Positions 36,164-44,929 are shown, numbered from the stretch's first letter. The stretch is 64,000 nucleotides of DNA from Glycomyces albidus (GCF_009451885.1 NZ_WIAO01000023.1:27921-91920); one strand, 5' to 3'. The notes: generated from the sequence alone by a model not told the origin. Numbers and translations: made by a program.

Positions 36164-36214
36164 TTGACACGGGTGGGTTCGGAGCGAGTAGAGTGACGGT
36201 ACTTTACCGATAAA
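36164..36214 (+). promoter_or_regulatory. Promoter and LacI-like operator of the GH51 gene
   Basis: TTGACA (36164-36169) and TAGAGT (36189-36194) form a candidate promoter with a long 19-bp spacer. TTTACCGATAAA (36203-36214) is an imperfect palindrome with a central CG. This is the typical layout of LacI-family operators, placed at the expected start of transcription. Confidence 0.5.
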
Positions 36215-36251
36215 TCACTTTGCCTGCAAATCCGAGTTCGAGGACGCACCC

Positions 36252-38522
36252 ATGACGCAGCGAGTCGACATCCGAGTGGGCGCCGCCGTCGCCGACGCGG
36301 CCCCGGAACTGTGGGGCCTGTTCATCGAGGACCTCAACGACGCCCTCGACGGCGGGCTCAACGCCGAACTCGTCCGCAACGGCGACTTCGAGTTCGACCC
36401 CGCGGACCGCGACGGCTTCACCCACCGCACCGGCTGGGCCGCCGAGGGCGCCACGGCGATCGGCACCCAGGACCCGCTGCACCCGAACAACCCCCACTAC
36501 GCGCGCCTGACCGGACCGGCCGCGATCGCCAACGGCGGCTGGGGCGGCGTCCGCACCACCGCGGGGGAGCGCCTGCACCTGTCGCTGTTCGCCCGCACCA
36601 GAACGGCCACCGAACTCACCGTCCAGATCGCCGGCGGCGCCGCGATCGACACGCTCCCGCTCGAACCCGGCGGCTGGCGGCGCGTGGAAGCCGACCTCCG
36701 GGCCTCCGCCGACGGCCGCGGCGAACTGCGCCTCGCCGTCCCCGCGGGCGCGGTGGTGGACGTCGACGCCGTCTCACTGCGCCCGGTCGGCGACGACGGC
36801 ACGCCCCTGACCTTCCGCCCCGACCTCCTCCAGGCCCTGCACGACCTGCGGCCCAGCTTCATCCGCTTCCCCGGCGGCTGCCTCGCCCACGGGTACGGAC
36901 TCGACAACGTCTACCACTGGAAGCACACCGTCGGCCCCCGCCACGAACGCGCCCACGCCCGCAACATCTGGAACTACCACCAGTCCCGCCAGATCGGCTA
37001 CGGCGAGTACTTCGAACTGTGCGAAGCCCTCGGCGCCACCGCGATCCCCGTCGTCGCCGCCGGCGTCTGCTGCCAGAACTCGCCCGGCGGGCAGCACGCC
37101 ATCGCCGAGTCCGACATGGACGAGTACATTCAGGACGTCCTCGACCTCGTCGAGTACGCCAACGGCGGCACCGGCACCACATGGGGCGCCAAGCGAGCCG
37201 AGCACGGCCACCCCGCGCCGTACGGCCTGCGCTACCTCGGCGTCGGCAACGAGGACCAGATCACCGACGACTTCCGCGACCGCTACGCCCGCATCGAGGA
37301 CGCCCTCCGCGAGGCCCACCCCGAGATCACCGTCATCGGCACCTCCGGGCCCGCGACGTCCGGCCCCGACTACGACGCCGGATGGGCCTACGCCCGCGAA
37401 CGCGGCATCGCGGTCGTCGACGAGCACGGCTACCAGAGCCCGCGCTGGCTCCACCAGAACCTCGACCGCTACGCGGCCTACGACCCCGCCGGACCCCAGG
37501 TCTACCTCGGTGAATACGCGGGCTGGTCGAGCAAGGTCCGCTCCGCCCTCGCCGAGGCCGCGTACATGATCGGCCTCGAACGCAACCCGGGCGTCGTCCG
37601 CCTCGCCTCCTACGCGCCGCTGCTCGCGCGCGTCGGGCACTCGCAGTGGACCCCCGACCTGATCTACTTCACCGCCGACGAGGTGCGCCCGACCGCGTCG
37701 TACTTCGTGCAGCGGGCCTTCGGTTCGATCCGCGGCGAGCGCGTCCACGCGGTCGACATCGAAGGCGCCGAACCGTTCTCGCGATCGATTCCGCACGAGG
37801 GCACGGCCCGGCTCCAGTCCGGGCGCGCCGCGGTCGCCTTCACCGCGATCGCCGTGGACGGGAACCCGGTCCCCGACACCGCCATCGCGCCCGGCGGCGA
37901 CGGCGTCGACATCGCCGCCATCGACCCCGAGGCCGCGGAGATCGCGTTCACCGCGGTCCGCACGGGCGGGACGGACGGCTTCTCACTGCGCCTGGGCCCG
38001 GAGGACCCGCAGACCTCCCTCAAGGTCGAGTTCGCGCCGTGGCAGAACAAGAACACGTCGGTGGTCCGCAGCGACGACGGCATCGGCAACTTCGAGTCCG
38101 GGCACCTGTGGCCGGGCATGGTCGACGGCGTCCCGATCCGGGTCCGCGTCCGTCTCGACGGGCCGCGCGTCCGCGTCTGGGTCGACGGGGAACTCCACCA
38201 CGACCTCGAACAGGACCGGCGGCCCGAGCGTCGCGTCGCCGCCGGGGCGCTCTCCCGCGCGGGCATCGACGGCACCGAGTACGTGGTCCGCCTCGTCAAC
38301 GCCGAGGACACCGAGAAGACGGTCCGCATCGACCTGGACGGCGCGCCGGGTGCGGTCACCGCCGAGATCGAGCTGCTGGCCGGGGCCGGACCCGACGACG
38401 GCGCGGTCTTCGAGGCGTCCCCGGTGGTGCCGGTCCAGGAGAAGACCAAGGGAGCGAACGGCATCGACCTCGTCATGCCCCCGTGGTCCTTCGCCGCCGC
38501 GGTGATCCGCCCGGCGCCCTGA
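36252..38522 (+). CDS. GH51 alpha-L-arabinofuranosidase
   Basis: Releases L-arabinofuranose from arabinan or arabinoxylan oligosaccharides inside the cell. The 756-aa protein begins with PELWGLFIEDLNDALDGGLNAELVRNGDFEF (GH51 N-terminus), then a carbohydrate-binding-like insertion, the TIM barrel with IRFPGGCLAHGY, acid/base Glu334 in GVGNEDQ and nucleophile Glu421 in YLGEYAGW, and a C-terminal beta domain. There is no signal peptide. Length includes an extra laminin-G/concanavalin-like segment (about 560-660) relative to the 500-aa forms. Monocistronic, with its own regulated promoter. Confidence 0.93.
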   Translation: MTQRVDIRVGAAVADAAPELWGLFIEDLNDALDGGLNAELVRNGDFEFDPADRDGFTHRTGWAAEGATAIGTQDPLHPNNPHYARLTGPAAIANGGWGGVRTTAGERLHLSLFARTRTATELTVQIAGGAAIDTLPLEPGGWRRVEADLRASADGRGELRLAVPAGAVVDVDAVSLRPVGDDGTPLTFRPDLLQALHDLRPSFIRFPGGCLAHGYGLDNVYHWKHTVGPRHERAHARNIWNYHQSRQIGYGEYFELCEALGATAIPVVAAGVCCQNSPGGQHAIAESDMDEYIQDVLDLVEYANGGTGTTWGAKRAEHGHPAPYGLRYLGVGNEDQITDDFRDRYARIEDALREAHPEITVIGTSGPATSGPDYDAGWAYARERGIAVVDEHGYQSPRWLHQNLDRYAAYDPAGPQVYLGEYAGWSSKVRSALAEAAYMIGLERNPGVVRLASYAPLLARVGHSQWTPDLIYFTADEVRPTASYFVQRAFGSIRGERVHAVDIEGAEPFSRSIPHEGTARLQSGRAAVAFTAIAVDGNPVPDTAIAPGGDGVDIAAIDPEAAEIAFTAVRTGGTDGFSLRLGPEDPQTSLKVEFAPWQNKNTSVVRSDDGIGNFESGHLWPGMVDGVPIRVRVRLDGPRVRVWVDGELHHDLEQDRRPERRVAAGALSRAGIDGTEYVVRLVNAEDTEKTVRIDLDGAPGAVTAEIELLAGAGPDDGAVFEASPVVPVQEKTKGANGIDLVMPPWSFAAAVIRPAP

Positions 38523-38645
38523 GCGCGTCGCGGCTGTGCGGGCCGCCTGCCCGCGACACTTGCCGCTCTGCTGGAGCTCCCGAGGTGCCTTCGAGTCGGC
38601 CGCGACCTCGTTCGTTCCGCGGGTCGGGCGCCGGACGGCCGGGCG

Positions 38646-39293
38646 CTAGGCCGCGAGCGTGGGCAGCGTGATCGTGTGGCCGGTGCGGACCGCCTTGGCC
38701 TCCAGGTAGCGCGTGTTGCTCTCGGTGGCGAAGACGCCCGTTTCGACCGTGTGCTCCACCGTCAGGCCGAGGTCGCGAAGCTGTCCGACCTTGTCCGGGT
38801 TGTTCGTGAGCAGGTCGAGGGACTCGATGCCGAGCGCGGCGAGCATCTGGGCCGCGGCGGTGTAGTCGCGGCCGTCCTCGGGGAGGCCGAGGGCGGTGTT
38901 GGCCTCGTAGGTGTCGAGGCCGGCGTCCTGGAGGGCGTACGCGTCGAGCTTGTTGTACAGGCCGATGCCGCGGCCCTCCTGGCGCAGGTAGAGCAGGACG
39001 CCGCCGCGCGCGGTGATCCGCTCGGCGGCCTCGCGGAGCTGCGGCCCGCAGTCGCAGCGGGCCGAGCCGAAGACGTCACCGGTGAGGCATTCGGAGTGCA
39101 TCCTGACGAGGGGGACGGTGTCGGGGGCGGGGTCGCCGAGGACGAGCGCGAGGTGCTCGCGGCCGTCCACGAGGCCGTCGAACGTGTAGACCTCGGCGGC
39201 CGTCTCGAAGCCGTCGGCACCCTGTTCGGCGGGGAAGCGGAGGGGAATCTCGACCCGGGTGCGGATCGTCGCCTTCGGGGCTGCCTTGTCCAT
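38646..39293 (-). CDS. ribA: GTP cyclohydrolase II
   Basis: First step of riboflavin synthesis: opens GTP to a pyrimidine diamine with loss of formate and pyrophosphate. The 215-aa protein has the zinc ligands Cys69, Cys80 and Cys82 in ECLTGDVFGSARCDCG and the RQEGRGIGL substrate loop. It is a single-domain RibA without the RibB half found in many actinobacterial RibBA proteins. The ATG at 39293 is preceded by GGGAG. It is isolated from other rib genes and divergent from a MarR regulator, with a palindromic operator inside its promoter. That suggests control distinct from an FMN riboswitch (inference). Confidence 0.94.
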   Translation of the reverse strand: MDKAAPKATIRTRVEIPLRFPAEQGADGFETAAEVYTFDGLVDGREHLALVLGDPAPDTVPLVRMHSECLTGDVFGSARCDCGPQLREAAERITARGGVLLYLRQEGRGIGLYNKLDAYALQDAGLDTYEANTALGLPEDGRDYTAAAQMLAALGIESLDLLTNNPDKVGQLRDLGLTVEHTVETGVFATESNTRYLEAKAVRTGHTITLPTLAA

Positions 39294-39318
39294 GTCGTCT
39301 CCCAAGTTCGCGAGAGCT

Positions 39319-39369
39319 GTTCAAATTTGAACGGCAGGAGCTAAGCTACACTTGAGTTCAAATTTGAAC
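39319..39369. promoter_or_regulatory. Twin 14-bp MarR-type operators between ribA and marR
   Basis: Perfect palindrome GTTCAAATTTGAAC occurs at 39319-39332 and again at 39356-39369, 37 bp apart. On the minus strand, TTGTTC (-35), 17 bp and TAGCTT (-10) form a good ribA promoter. One palindrome overlaps its -35/spacer and the other lies just downstream of the start of transcription. The same pair covers the MarR promoter. Confidence 0.85.
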
Positions 39370-39388
39370 AACGGATGGAGGTGGAGGT

Positions 39389-39868
39389 ATGGATCACACG
39401 AGATGGCTCGACGAAGAAGAGATGCGCGCATGGCTTGCGTTCATCCCTACGGCGACCCTGGTCGCCCGCGAACTCGACCAGCAGCTCAAGGAGGACATGG
39501 GACTCTCGCACCTCCAGTACGAGATCCTCGTCCACCTCAACGCCGCCGAGAACGGCGCGCTGCGCATGACCGCGCTCGCCGAGCGGCTGATCAACTCCAA
39601 GAGCGGACTGACCTACCAGATCGGGCAGATGGAGCGCGACGGCCTGGTCCGGCGGCGCCCCTGCGAGTGGAGCAAGTCCGGCGTGCTCGCCGAGATCACC
39701 GACGAGGGCCGCGCGATGCTCGAGCGCGCCGCCCCCGGGCACGTCGAGAAGGTCCGGGAAGTCCTCATCGACGTGCTCACCCCCGATGAGTGCAAGGCGA
39801 TCGCCGACGGTCTCGGCAGGGTCCGCGACCGCATCATCGAGCGCAACGACGGCGGCTCCTGCTGGTGA
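39389..39868 (+). CDS. MarR-family regulator divergent from ribA
   Basis: A 159-aa winged-helix repressor: dimerisation helix TATLVARELDQQLKED, recognition region ALRMTALAERLINSKSGLTYQIGQMERDGLV, and wing RRPCEWSKSGVLAEITDEG. The Cys in RRPCEW and a C-terminal Cys (GGSCW) are possible redox or ligand sites. ATG 39389 is preceded by GGAGGTGGAGGT. The twin palindromes in the divergent promoter make autoregulation and control of ribA likely (inference). Confidence 0.9.
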   Translation: MDHTRWLDEEEMRAWLAFIPTATLVARELDQQLKEDMGLSHLQYEILVHLNAAENGALRMTALAERLINSKSGLTYQIGQMERDGLVRRRPCEWSKSGVLAEITDEGRAMLERAAPGHVEKVREVLIDVLTPDECKAIADGLGRVRDRIIERNDGGSCW

Positions 39869-39900
39869 TCCGGAGCCCGAAGCCGGTGTGACGGCGCCGC

Positions 39901-40341
39901 TCAGTCGTGGACCGGCTCGAGCCCGTCCACCAAGTGCGCCAGGACCCGGGCGCACGCCGCGACATCGGCGTCGCTCAGGCCCGCGCCGAGCGCCCGGAGC
40001 GCCGCGTGCTCCCGTTCGAGGAGCCCGTCGATGCGGCGCTCGCCCGACTCGGTGAGCGCGATGAGCGACGAGCGCTTGTGCGCGGGATTCGGGCGGCTCT
40101 CGACCAGGCCGGACGCGGCCGCCTCGTTGACGGTGCGCTGGACGAACTGCCGGCTCAGATCCTGGGCCCTGCCGAGCTGCGGGACGGTCATCGGCCCGTG
40201 CTCGCGGAGCAGGACCATTACGGCGCGCACGCCGACCGAGAGCCCGTGGGCGCCGGCGTCCTGCTCGACCCGGCGGTAGGACCGGCGGTAGAGCGGTCCG
40301 ACGAGATCGAAGACGGCGGTGAGCCGTTCGGGTTCAGGCAT
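39901..40341 (-). CDS. MarR-family regulator divergent from alpha/beta hydrolase
   Basis: A 146-aa winged-helix protein: GVRAVMVLLREHGPMTVPQLGRAQDLSRQFVQRTVNEAAASGLVES and wing PNPAHKRSSLIALTESGERR. There is no Shine-Dalgarno sequence before ATG 40341. Minus-strand TCGACA, 18 bp, CATAAT places transcription start at or next to the ATG, so the mRNA is probably leaderless. It is convergent with the other MarR gene and divergent from the hydrolase. Confidence 0.9.
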   Translation of the reverse strand: MPEPERLTAVFDLVGPLYRRSYRRVEQDAGAHGLSVGVRAVMVLLREHGPMTVPQLGRAQDLSRQFVQRTVNEAAASGLVESRPNPAHKRSSLIALTESGERRIDGLLEREHAALRALGAGLSDADVAACARVLAHLVDGLEPVHD

Positions 40342-40350
40342 ACGTCGATT

Positions 40351-40400
40351 ATGACACCCGAGTTGTCATCCTGTCGATCATATGACACCCTGGTTGTCAT
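40351..40400. promoter_or_regulatory. Twin MarR operators covering the hydrolase start codon
   Basis: ATGACACCCGAGTTGTCAT (40351-40369) and ATGACACCCTGGTTGTCAT (40382-40400) are 17/19 identical and 31 bp apart, about three helical turns. Each has perfect ATGACA/TGTCAT arms. The second ends with the AT of the hydrolase ATG. Confidence 0.88.
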
Positions 40401-41175
40401 GAACGGACTTCACTGGATCGAGACGGGCGCCGGCCGGCCGCTCGTCTTCCTGCACGGCGGCTTCCTCGACCACCGGATGTGGGACGAGCAGATAGCCGCC
40501 TACGCCGACCGGTTCCGCGTCATCGCGCCGGACGCGCGCGGGCACGGGCGCTCGGCCAACGCCGACGCGCCGTTCCGGCACACCGACGACCTCGCCCGGC
40601 TCCTGCACCGCCTCGGCACCGGCCCCGCGATCCTCGTCGGCGTCTCGATGGGCGCGGCCACCGCCGTCGACACGGCGCTGGAGCACCCCGACGTGGTCGC
40701 CGCCGCGGTCGTCTCGGGTGCGGGCACGAGCGAACCGCGCTTCATGGACCCGTGGACCACCGCCACCTTCGCCGCGTGGACCACCGCGATGGCCGAGGGC
40801 CGGGTCGAGGACGCGGTGGCCGAGTTCACCCGCTTCGCGGCCGGCCCGCACCGCGCGCTCGACGACCTCGACCCCGACGTGGTGGAGCGCCTGACGACGA
40901 TGACCCGCGAGACCTTCGCCAAGCACGCGGTCGGCGAACCGGACTGGTCGGTCCCGGTGCGCGACACCTGGAACCGCGCCGCCGCCCTCGAGATCCCGGT
41001 CCACGCCGTCAACGGCGCCGCCGACTCCCCGGACCACCTCGCGATGGCCGACCGGCTCGTGGCGCTCGTCGGCACCGGGACGAGCACCGCGATCGACGGC
41101 TGCGCCCACTACCCGAACCTGGAGCGGCCCGACGCGTTCAACGCCGCCCTCGACCGGATCCTCGCCGCCCTCTGA
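40399..41175 (+). CDS. Alpha/beta hydrolase, MarR-controlled
   Basis: A 258-aa cytoplasmic alpha/beta-hydrolase-fold protein: RPLVFLHGGFLDHRMWDEQI (oxyanion HGG), DARGHGRS, nucleophile elbow VGVSMGAA (Ser about residue 90), and a late His in IDGCAHYPNLERP. Esterase, lactonase or haloperoxidase-like activities are possible. There is no ribosome-binding site before ATG 40399, and the upstream operator runs into the start codon, suggesting a leaderless mRNA. A strong terminator follows. Confidence 0.88.
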   Translation: MNGLHWIETGAGRPLVFLHGGFLDHRMWDEQIAAYADRFRVIAPDARGHGRSANADAPFRHTDDLARLLHRLGTGPAILVGVSMGAATAVDTALEHPDVVAAAVVSGAGTSEPRFMDPWTTATFAAWTTAMAEGRVEDAVAEFTRFAAGPHRALDDLDPDVVERLTTMTRETFAKHAVGEPDWSVPVRDTWNRAAALEIPVHAVNGAADSPDHLAMADRLVALVGTGTSTAIDGCAHYPNLERPDAFNAALDRILAAL

Positions 41176-41200
41176 GCGCGCCGGAGCCCGGGTGAGAACA

Positions 41201-41234
41201 GCGGCCCCGGCGGTCGGGAGACCGCCGGGGCCGC
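41201..41234. terminator. Hairpin terminator between hydrolase and beta-helix gene
   Basis: A perfect 15-bp inverted repeat (41201-41215 and 41220-41234) with a GGGA loop. It separates two convergent units. Confidence 0.87.
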
Positions 41235-41248
41235 AACGGCACGGATCC

Positions 41249-43660
41249 TTACGCGAGCGTCCACCGCTGGTTCGCCCCGCCGTGGCAGGACCACAGGTGC
41301 ACCAGCGCGCCGTTGGCGGTCGAGGCCCCGGACACGTCCAGGCACAGCCCGGACTGCCGGTTCACGATCGAGCCGTCCGGGCGGAGGTCCCACTTCTGGT
41401 TCGTCCCGCCGTGGCACGACCAGATGATCGCCGCCGTCCCGTTCGCGGTCCCGGCGCCCGAGGCGTCGAGGCACTTGCGCGAAGCGCCCGTGTAGACGCT
41501 CAGCTCACCTGCGGCACTGTAGGTCCACTGCTGATTCGCGCCGTTCCAGCAGTCGTAGATCTGCACCTGCGTGCCGTTCGTCGTCGACTGGTTCGGCACG
41601 TCAAGGCACCGGTTCGACGCCGTGCCGCGCAGCGCGCCCGACGTCGGCGACGGCGTGTCGTCCTGCGGCCCGGCCGCCTCCATGATCGCGGCGGCCCCCG
41701 CCGGGATGCTCCCGGTGGAGAACACCGTGTTGTTCTGCACGGTGTTGCCGCGCTGGCCGTGCGGGATGCCGGTGATCTGGGAGCTGGTCGAGTAGTTCCC
41801 GGTCAGGGTCAGGTTCCCGGTGTTGTGGCCGCCCGCGATGTTCGCATGCGCCCACTGCCCGGCGGTGTTCATCATGACGTTCCCGGTCGCGGCGATGTAG
41901 CGGGAGCCCTCGTCGAAGTACATGCCGAGCTGGCCGGTGCGGTCGCAGAAGTTCCCCCTGATCGTGCTGTTCGGCTGGGCCGAGAGCGTGTAGATGCACC
42001 CGGCGTCCCACAGCGTGTTCACGGTGTCGACCAGGTGGTTGCCGACGATGTGGACGTCGGTGAGGGTCGTCGGCGTGCTGTAGATCGGCTGGAAGTCGTA
42101 GAGTCCGCGGTCGATGTACTCCTGGCTGCCGCCCGGGTCGTTGGCGCCCCAGCCGTACCCGACGCCGATGCCGCTGTACGGCATGTCGGCGATGTAGTTG
42201 TGGTCGATCGTGAGCCGGGTCGCGTAGGTGGCGAGGATCGCGTCGTTGTCGAGGTAGTCCAGCGCCGTGCTGTAGATGCTGTTGTTCCCGATCCGGATGT
42301 CGCGGTTGACCATCCGCGGATCCGACGGGTGGTGCGAGTCGGGGCGGACGCCGCCGACCGCGACGGCGCCGCCGGCGCTCTCGGTGAACGTGTTGCCGAG
42401 GACCTGGATGTCGTGCGCGCCGAGGCCGACGCCGGAGCCGTGGGCGTTCGCGTCGTTGCCGATGCCGAGCGCGATCGAGCCGAGGTTGACGAAGGTGTTG
42501 CCCTCGAACGTGATCCGATCGGCCGCCGAGACCTGGACCGCGCCGGGGGTCTGCGACCAGCCGTTGCGCGAGCCCTCGAAGCCGCGGCAGCCGCGGGCGC
42601 AGCTCGTGAACGCGTCGGCGGGCCGGTGCGTCTGGGCGCCGGTCATGAACGTGCCGGTCTGCTGGTTCGCGTAGCCGTCGGCCGAGTTCGGGTGCAGCCA
42701 CGAGGTGCCGGTGAAGGTCAGCCCTTCGAACCGGAGGTCGTGGACGGGCTGGTCGTAGGTGCCGCCGACGTGGACCAGGGACTGGAGCCGCGGCATCTCG
42801 ACGCTGGTGTTCGCCATGTTCTGGCCCGCGAGCGGCTTGTAGTACAGCCTCCCGGCGGCCGCGTCGAGGTACCACTCGCCGCCCTGGTCGAGGAAGCGCT
42901 TGGCGTTGGCGAGGTAGAACCGCGGGCCCACGAACGGGCTCTGGATCGTGTCCCAGCCCCACGTGTTGTTGTTCCAGGCCGGCTGCCGCATCGTGACGGT
43001 GGTGCCGGAGATCGAGTCGACCGGGGTGATCCGGGTGGTCCACGTCAGGTTCGCGCGCAGTTCGATGCGGCGCTGGTCGGGGAGGGTCGAGAGCCAGTTC
43101 AGGTTCGAGTTGCGGACGGTGAACCCGCTCGCGGTCAACTGGATGTCCGAAGGGGACAGGCTCATCTCGGCGCGCTTGGCGAGGACGCCGTTCACGTAGA
43201 GCTGCCGGGTGTCGAAGCCGGTGCCGACGTCGGCCCGGTAGATCCCGGTCGCGGCGTCGTCGAGGACCCAGCCGGTGACGGCCTGGGCCCCGGTGACGAC
43301 CGGGTCGGCGCCGTCGGCGGCCCGCCACGTGACGGTGTGGCCGTTCCGTCCGGAGTCGGCCGCGTCGAACCGCAGCGGCGAGGTGAGGCGGTAGGTCCCG
43401 TCGAGGAGGGTGACCTCGACGTCGCCGTCGCCCGACGCGGCGGCCTGGCGGGCGCGCCGCTGCGCCTCGGGGAGGGTCCGGAGCGGCTGCGCGGCGGTGC
43501 CGGCGGCGCTGTCGCTGCCGCTGGGGGACACGTAGATCTGGTGCTCCGCCTGGGCGTGTGCCGGGGACGCGCCCAGGTTCGCGAGGGCGCCGGAGACCGC
43601 GAGGAGGAGGGCCGCCGCGAGGGCGGGCGCGCGCAGGCGCCCGGGGGGTGAGTGCCGCAT
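41249..43660 (-). CDS. Secreted right-handed beta-helix enzyme with RICIN domain (GH141-like)
   Basis: An exported 803-aa protein. The signal peptide ends near HAQA. The mature start HQIYVSPSGSDSAAGTAAQPLRTL and the motif QLYVNGVLAKRAEM are features shared by GH141/GH120-type parallel beta-helix hydrolases. Many Asn-rich coils (IGNNSIYST, ITIDHNYIADMPYSGIGVGY-like) form the helix turns. A RICIN beta-trefoil with three CLD...QxW repeats fills about residues 675-803. It closely resembles the one in the gene at 15.6 kb. Catalytic residues are not assignable with confidence, and a polysaccharide lyase is also possible. Last gene of a five-gene operon, 14 bp after the enolase-superfamily gene, with AAAGGA before ATG 43660. 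Confidence 0.8.
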   Translation of the reverse strand: MRHSPPGRLRAPALAAALLLAVSGALANLGASPAHAQAEHQIYVSPSGSDSAAGTAAQPLRTLPEAQRRARQAAASGDGDVEVTLLDGTYRLTSPLRFDAADSGRNGHTVTWRAADGADPVVTGAQAVTGWVLDDAATGIYRADVGTGFDTRQLYVNGVLAKRAEMSLSPSDIQLTASGFTVRNSNLNWLSTLPDQRRIELRANLTWTTRITPVDSISGTTVTMRQPAWNNNTWGWDTIQSPFVGPRFYLANAKRFLDQGGEWYLDAAAGRLYYKPLAGQNMANTSVEMPRLQSLVHVGGTYDQPVHDLRFEGLTFTGTSWLHPNSADGYANQQTGTFMTGAQTHRPADAFTSCARGCRGFEGSRNGWSQTPGAVQVSAADRITFEGNTFVNLGSIALGIGNDANAHGSGVGLGAHDIQVLGNTFTESAGGAVAVGGVRPDSHHPSDPRMVNRDIRIGNNSIYSTALDYLDNDAILATYATRLTIDHNYIADMPYSGIGVGYGWGANDPGGSQEYIDRGLYDFQPIYSTPTTLTDVHIVGNHLVDTVNTLWDAGCIYTLSAQPNSTIRGNFCDRTGQLGMYFDEGSRYIAATGNVMMNTAGQWAHANIAGGHNTGNLTLTGNYSTSSQITGIPHGQRGNTVQNNTVFSTGSIPAGAAAIMEAAGPQDDTPSPTSGALRGTASNRCLDVPNQSTTNGTQVQIYDCWNGANQQWTYSAAGELSVYTGASRKCLDASGAGTANGTAAIIWSCHGGTNQKWDLRPDGSIVNRQSGLCLDVSGASTANGALVHLWSCHGGANQRWTLA

Positions 43661-43674
43661 GTCGAATGTCCTTT

Positions 43675-44928
43675 CTAGTTCGGTGAGGCGGTCGAGTGCT
43701 CGGTGGCGGGTACTCGCCGGTCGGCGGACGGCGCCTCGGTGTCCGTCCGCGTCGGGCGGGCAGGGGATCGGTCGGTCTCGGGGCCGGGTGCGGCGAGGAG
43801 GCGCAGGCCGGCGCGTTCGGGGCGGACGCCGGGCCCGGCGGGGTCCGCGGGCCCCGGCCGGACGGCCAGCGGGGTGATGAGGTCTTCGAAGACGGTGATG
43901 CCCAGGCCGGGGGCATCGCCGAGGATGAAGGCGCCGTCCTCGATGTCGAGGTCGGCCGTGATCCCGACCGGCGGCCGCAGGTCCTGCAGCTCGCTGACGA
44001 GGTGGTTGGGGACCGAGGTCGCGGCGTGCAGCAGCCCGACCGGGATGTTGCCGATGGGACTGACCGGGAGGTCGTGGGCGTGGGCGAGCGCGGCGACGCG
44101 CAGGAAGTGGGTGATCCCGCCGACCGCGGCGGTCTGCACGACGTCGAGGCCGCCGGCCTTGAGAAGCGGCCGGAACTGCTCGAGCCCGGTGAGGTTCTCC
44201 CCGCTCGCGACCGAGGCGCGGACGCCTTGCTGGACGACCGCCAGCCCTTCGGCGTCCCAGCGCCGCACCGGTTCCTCGACCCACGTCAGGTCGACGGTGC
44301 GCTCGAGTTCGCGGACGTGCCGGACGGCCTGCTTGCGCGACCACGCCTCGTTCGCGTCGAGCATGAGGCCCGGCCGGGCCCCGCCGCCCGCCTCGGTCAG
44401 CACCTCCCGCACCAGTGTCAGCCGGTGGCGGTCCTGTTCGACGTCGAGGCCGCCCTTGAGCTTGGCCGCCCGCAGTCCGCGCTCGGCGTAGACCCGGTAG
44501 GCCGCGACGAGCTCGTCGTCCCCGAGGCCGATGTCCAGGCCCGAGGCGTAGGCGGGCACGACCCGGTCGCGGCCGCCGAGGAACCGCCACAGCGGCTCGT
44601 CCGCGGCCTGCGCCTTGATGTCCCACAGGGCGGTGTCGAGCGCGCCGATCGTGGCGAACACCGCGCCGGTGTGCCCGGCCTTGAACGCGAACCGCAGCAT
44701 CCGGTCGTACAGCGCGGTCACGCTCCGCGGGTCCTCGCCTTCAATGGCGGCGAAGACGCCCGCGAGTTCGACGTGCGACCCGAGTCCGACCCCGGTGACG
44801 CCCTCGTCGGTGTCGACCAGGACGACCGGGAGGACGGTGACGCCGTCGCCGAAGACGCCGTTGGCGTCGCCGACGGGCCGCGCCCATTCCTGGATCGTCG
44901 TGAGCGTGCGGTAGCCGGTGATGCGCAT
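43675..44928 (-). CDS. Enolase-superfamily (MR/MLE-type) enzyme
   Basis: A 417-aa TIM-barrel enzyme of the mandelate racemase/muconate lactonising group, probably a sugar-acid dehydratase or epimerase. Seen: K156-x-K158 in AAKLKGG, metal ligands Asp191 in LDANEAW, Glu218/219 in VEEP and Glu244 in SGENL. Around residue 292, where MR-type dehydratases have a catalytic His in a PH motif, the sequence reads SPIGNIP. Its usual Asp partner after strand 6 is Thr. The acid/base set may thus be the K-x-K pair. About 50 C-terminal residues are Pro/Ala/Arg-rich and look disordered. It starts one base after the permease stop and is coupled to it. Confidence 0.88.
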   Translation of the reverse strand: MRITGYRTLTTIQEWARPVGDANGVFGDGVTVLPVVLVDTDEGVTGVGLGSHVELAGVFAAIEGEDPRSVTALYDRMLRFAFKAGHTGAVFATIGALDTALWDIKAQAADEPLWRFLGGRDRVVPAYASGLDIGLGDDELVAAYRVYAERGLRAAKLKGGLDVEQDRHRLTLVREVLTEAGGGARPGLMLDANEAWSRKQAVRHVRELERTVDLTWVEEPVRRWDAEGLAVVQQGVRASVASGENLTGLEQFRPLLKAGGLDVVQTAAVGGITHFLRVAALAHAHDLPVSPIGNIPVGLLHAATSVPNHLVSELQDLRPPVGITADLDIEDGAFILGDAPGLGITVFEDLITPLAVRPGPADPAGPGVRPERAGLRLLAAPGPETDRSPARPTRTDTEAPSADRRVPATEHSTASPN

Positions 44929-44929
44929 G

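Noticed and set aside
39319..39369. FMN riboswitch before ribA
   Set aside because: The 5' region is short and dominated by palindromic operators, with no room for the FMN aptamer.
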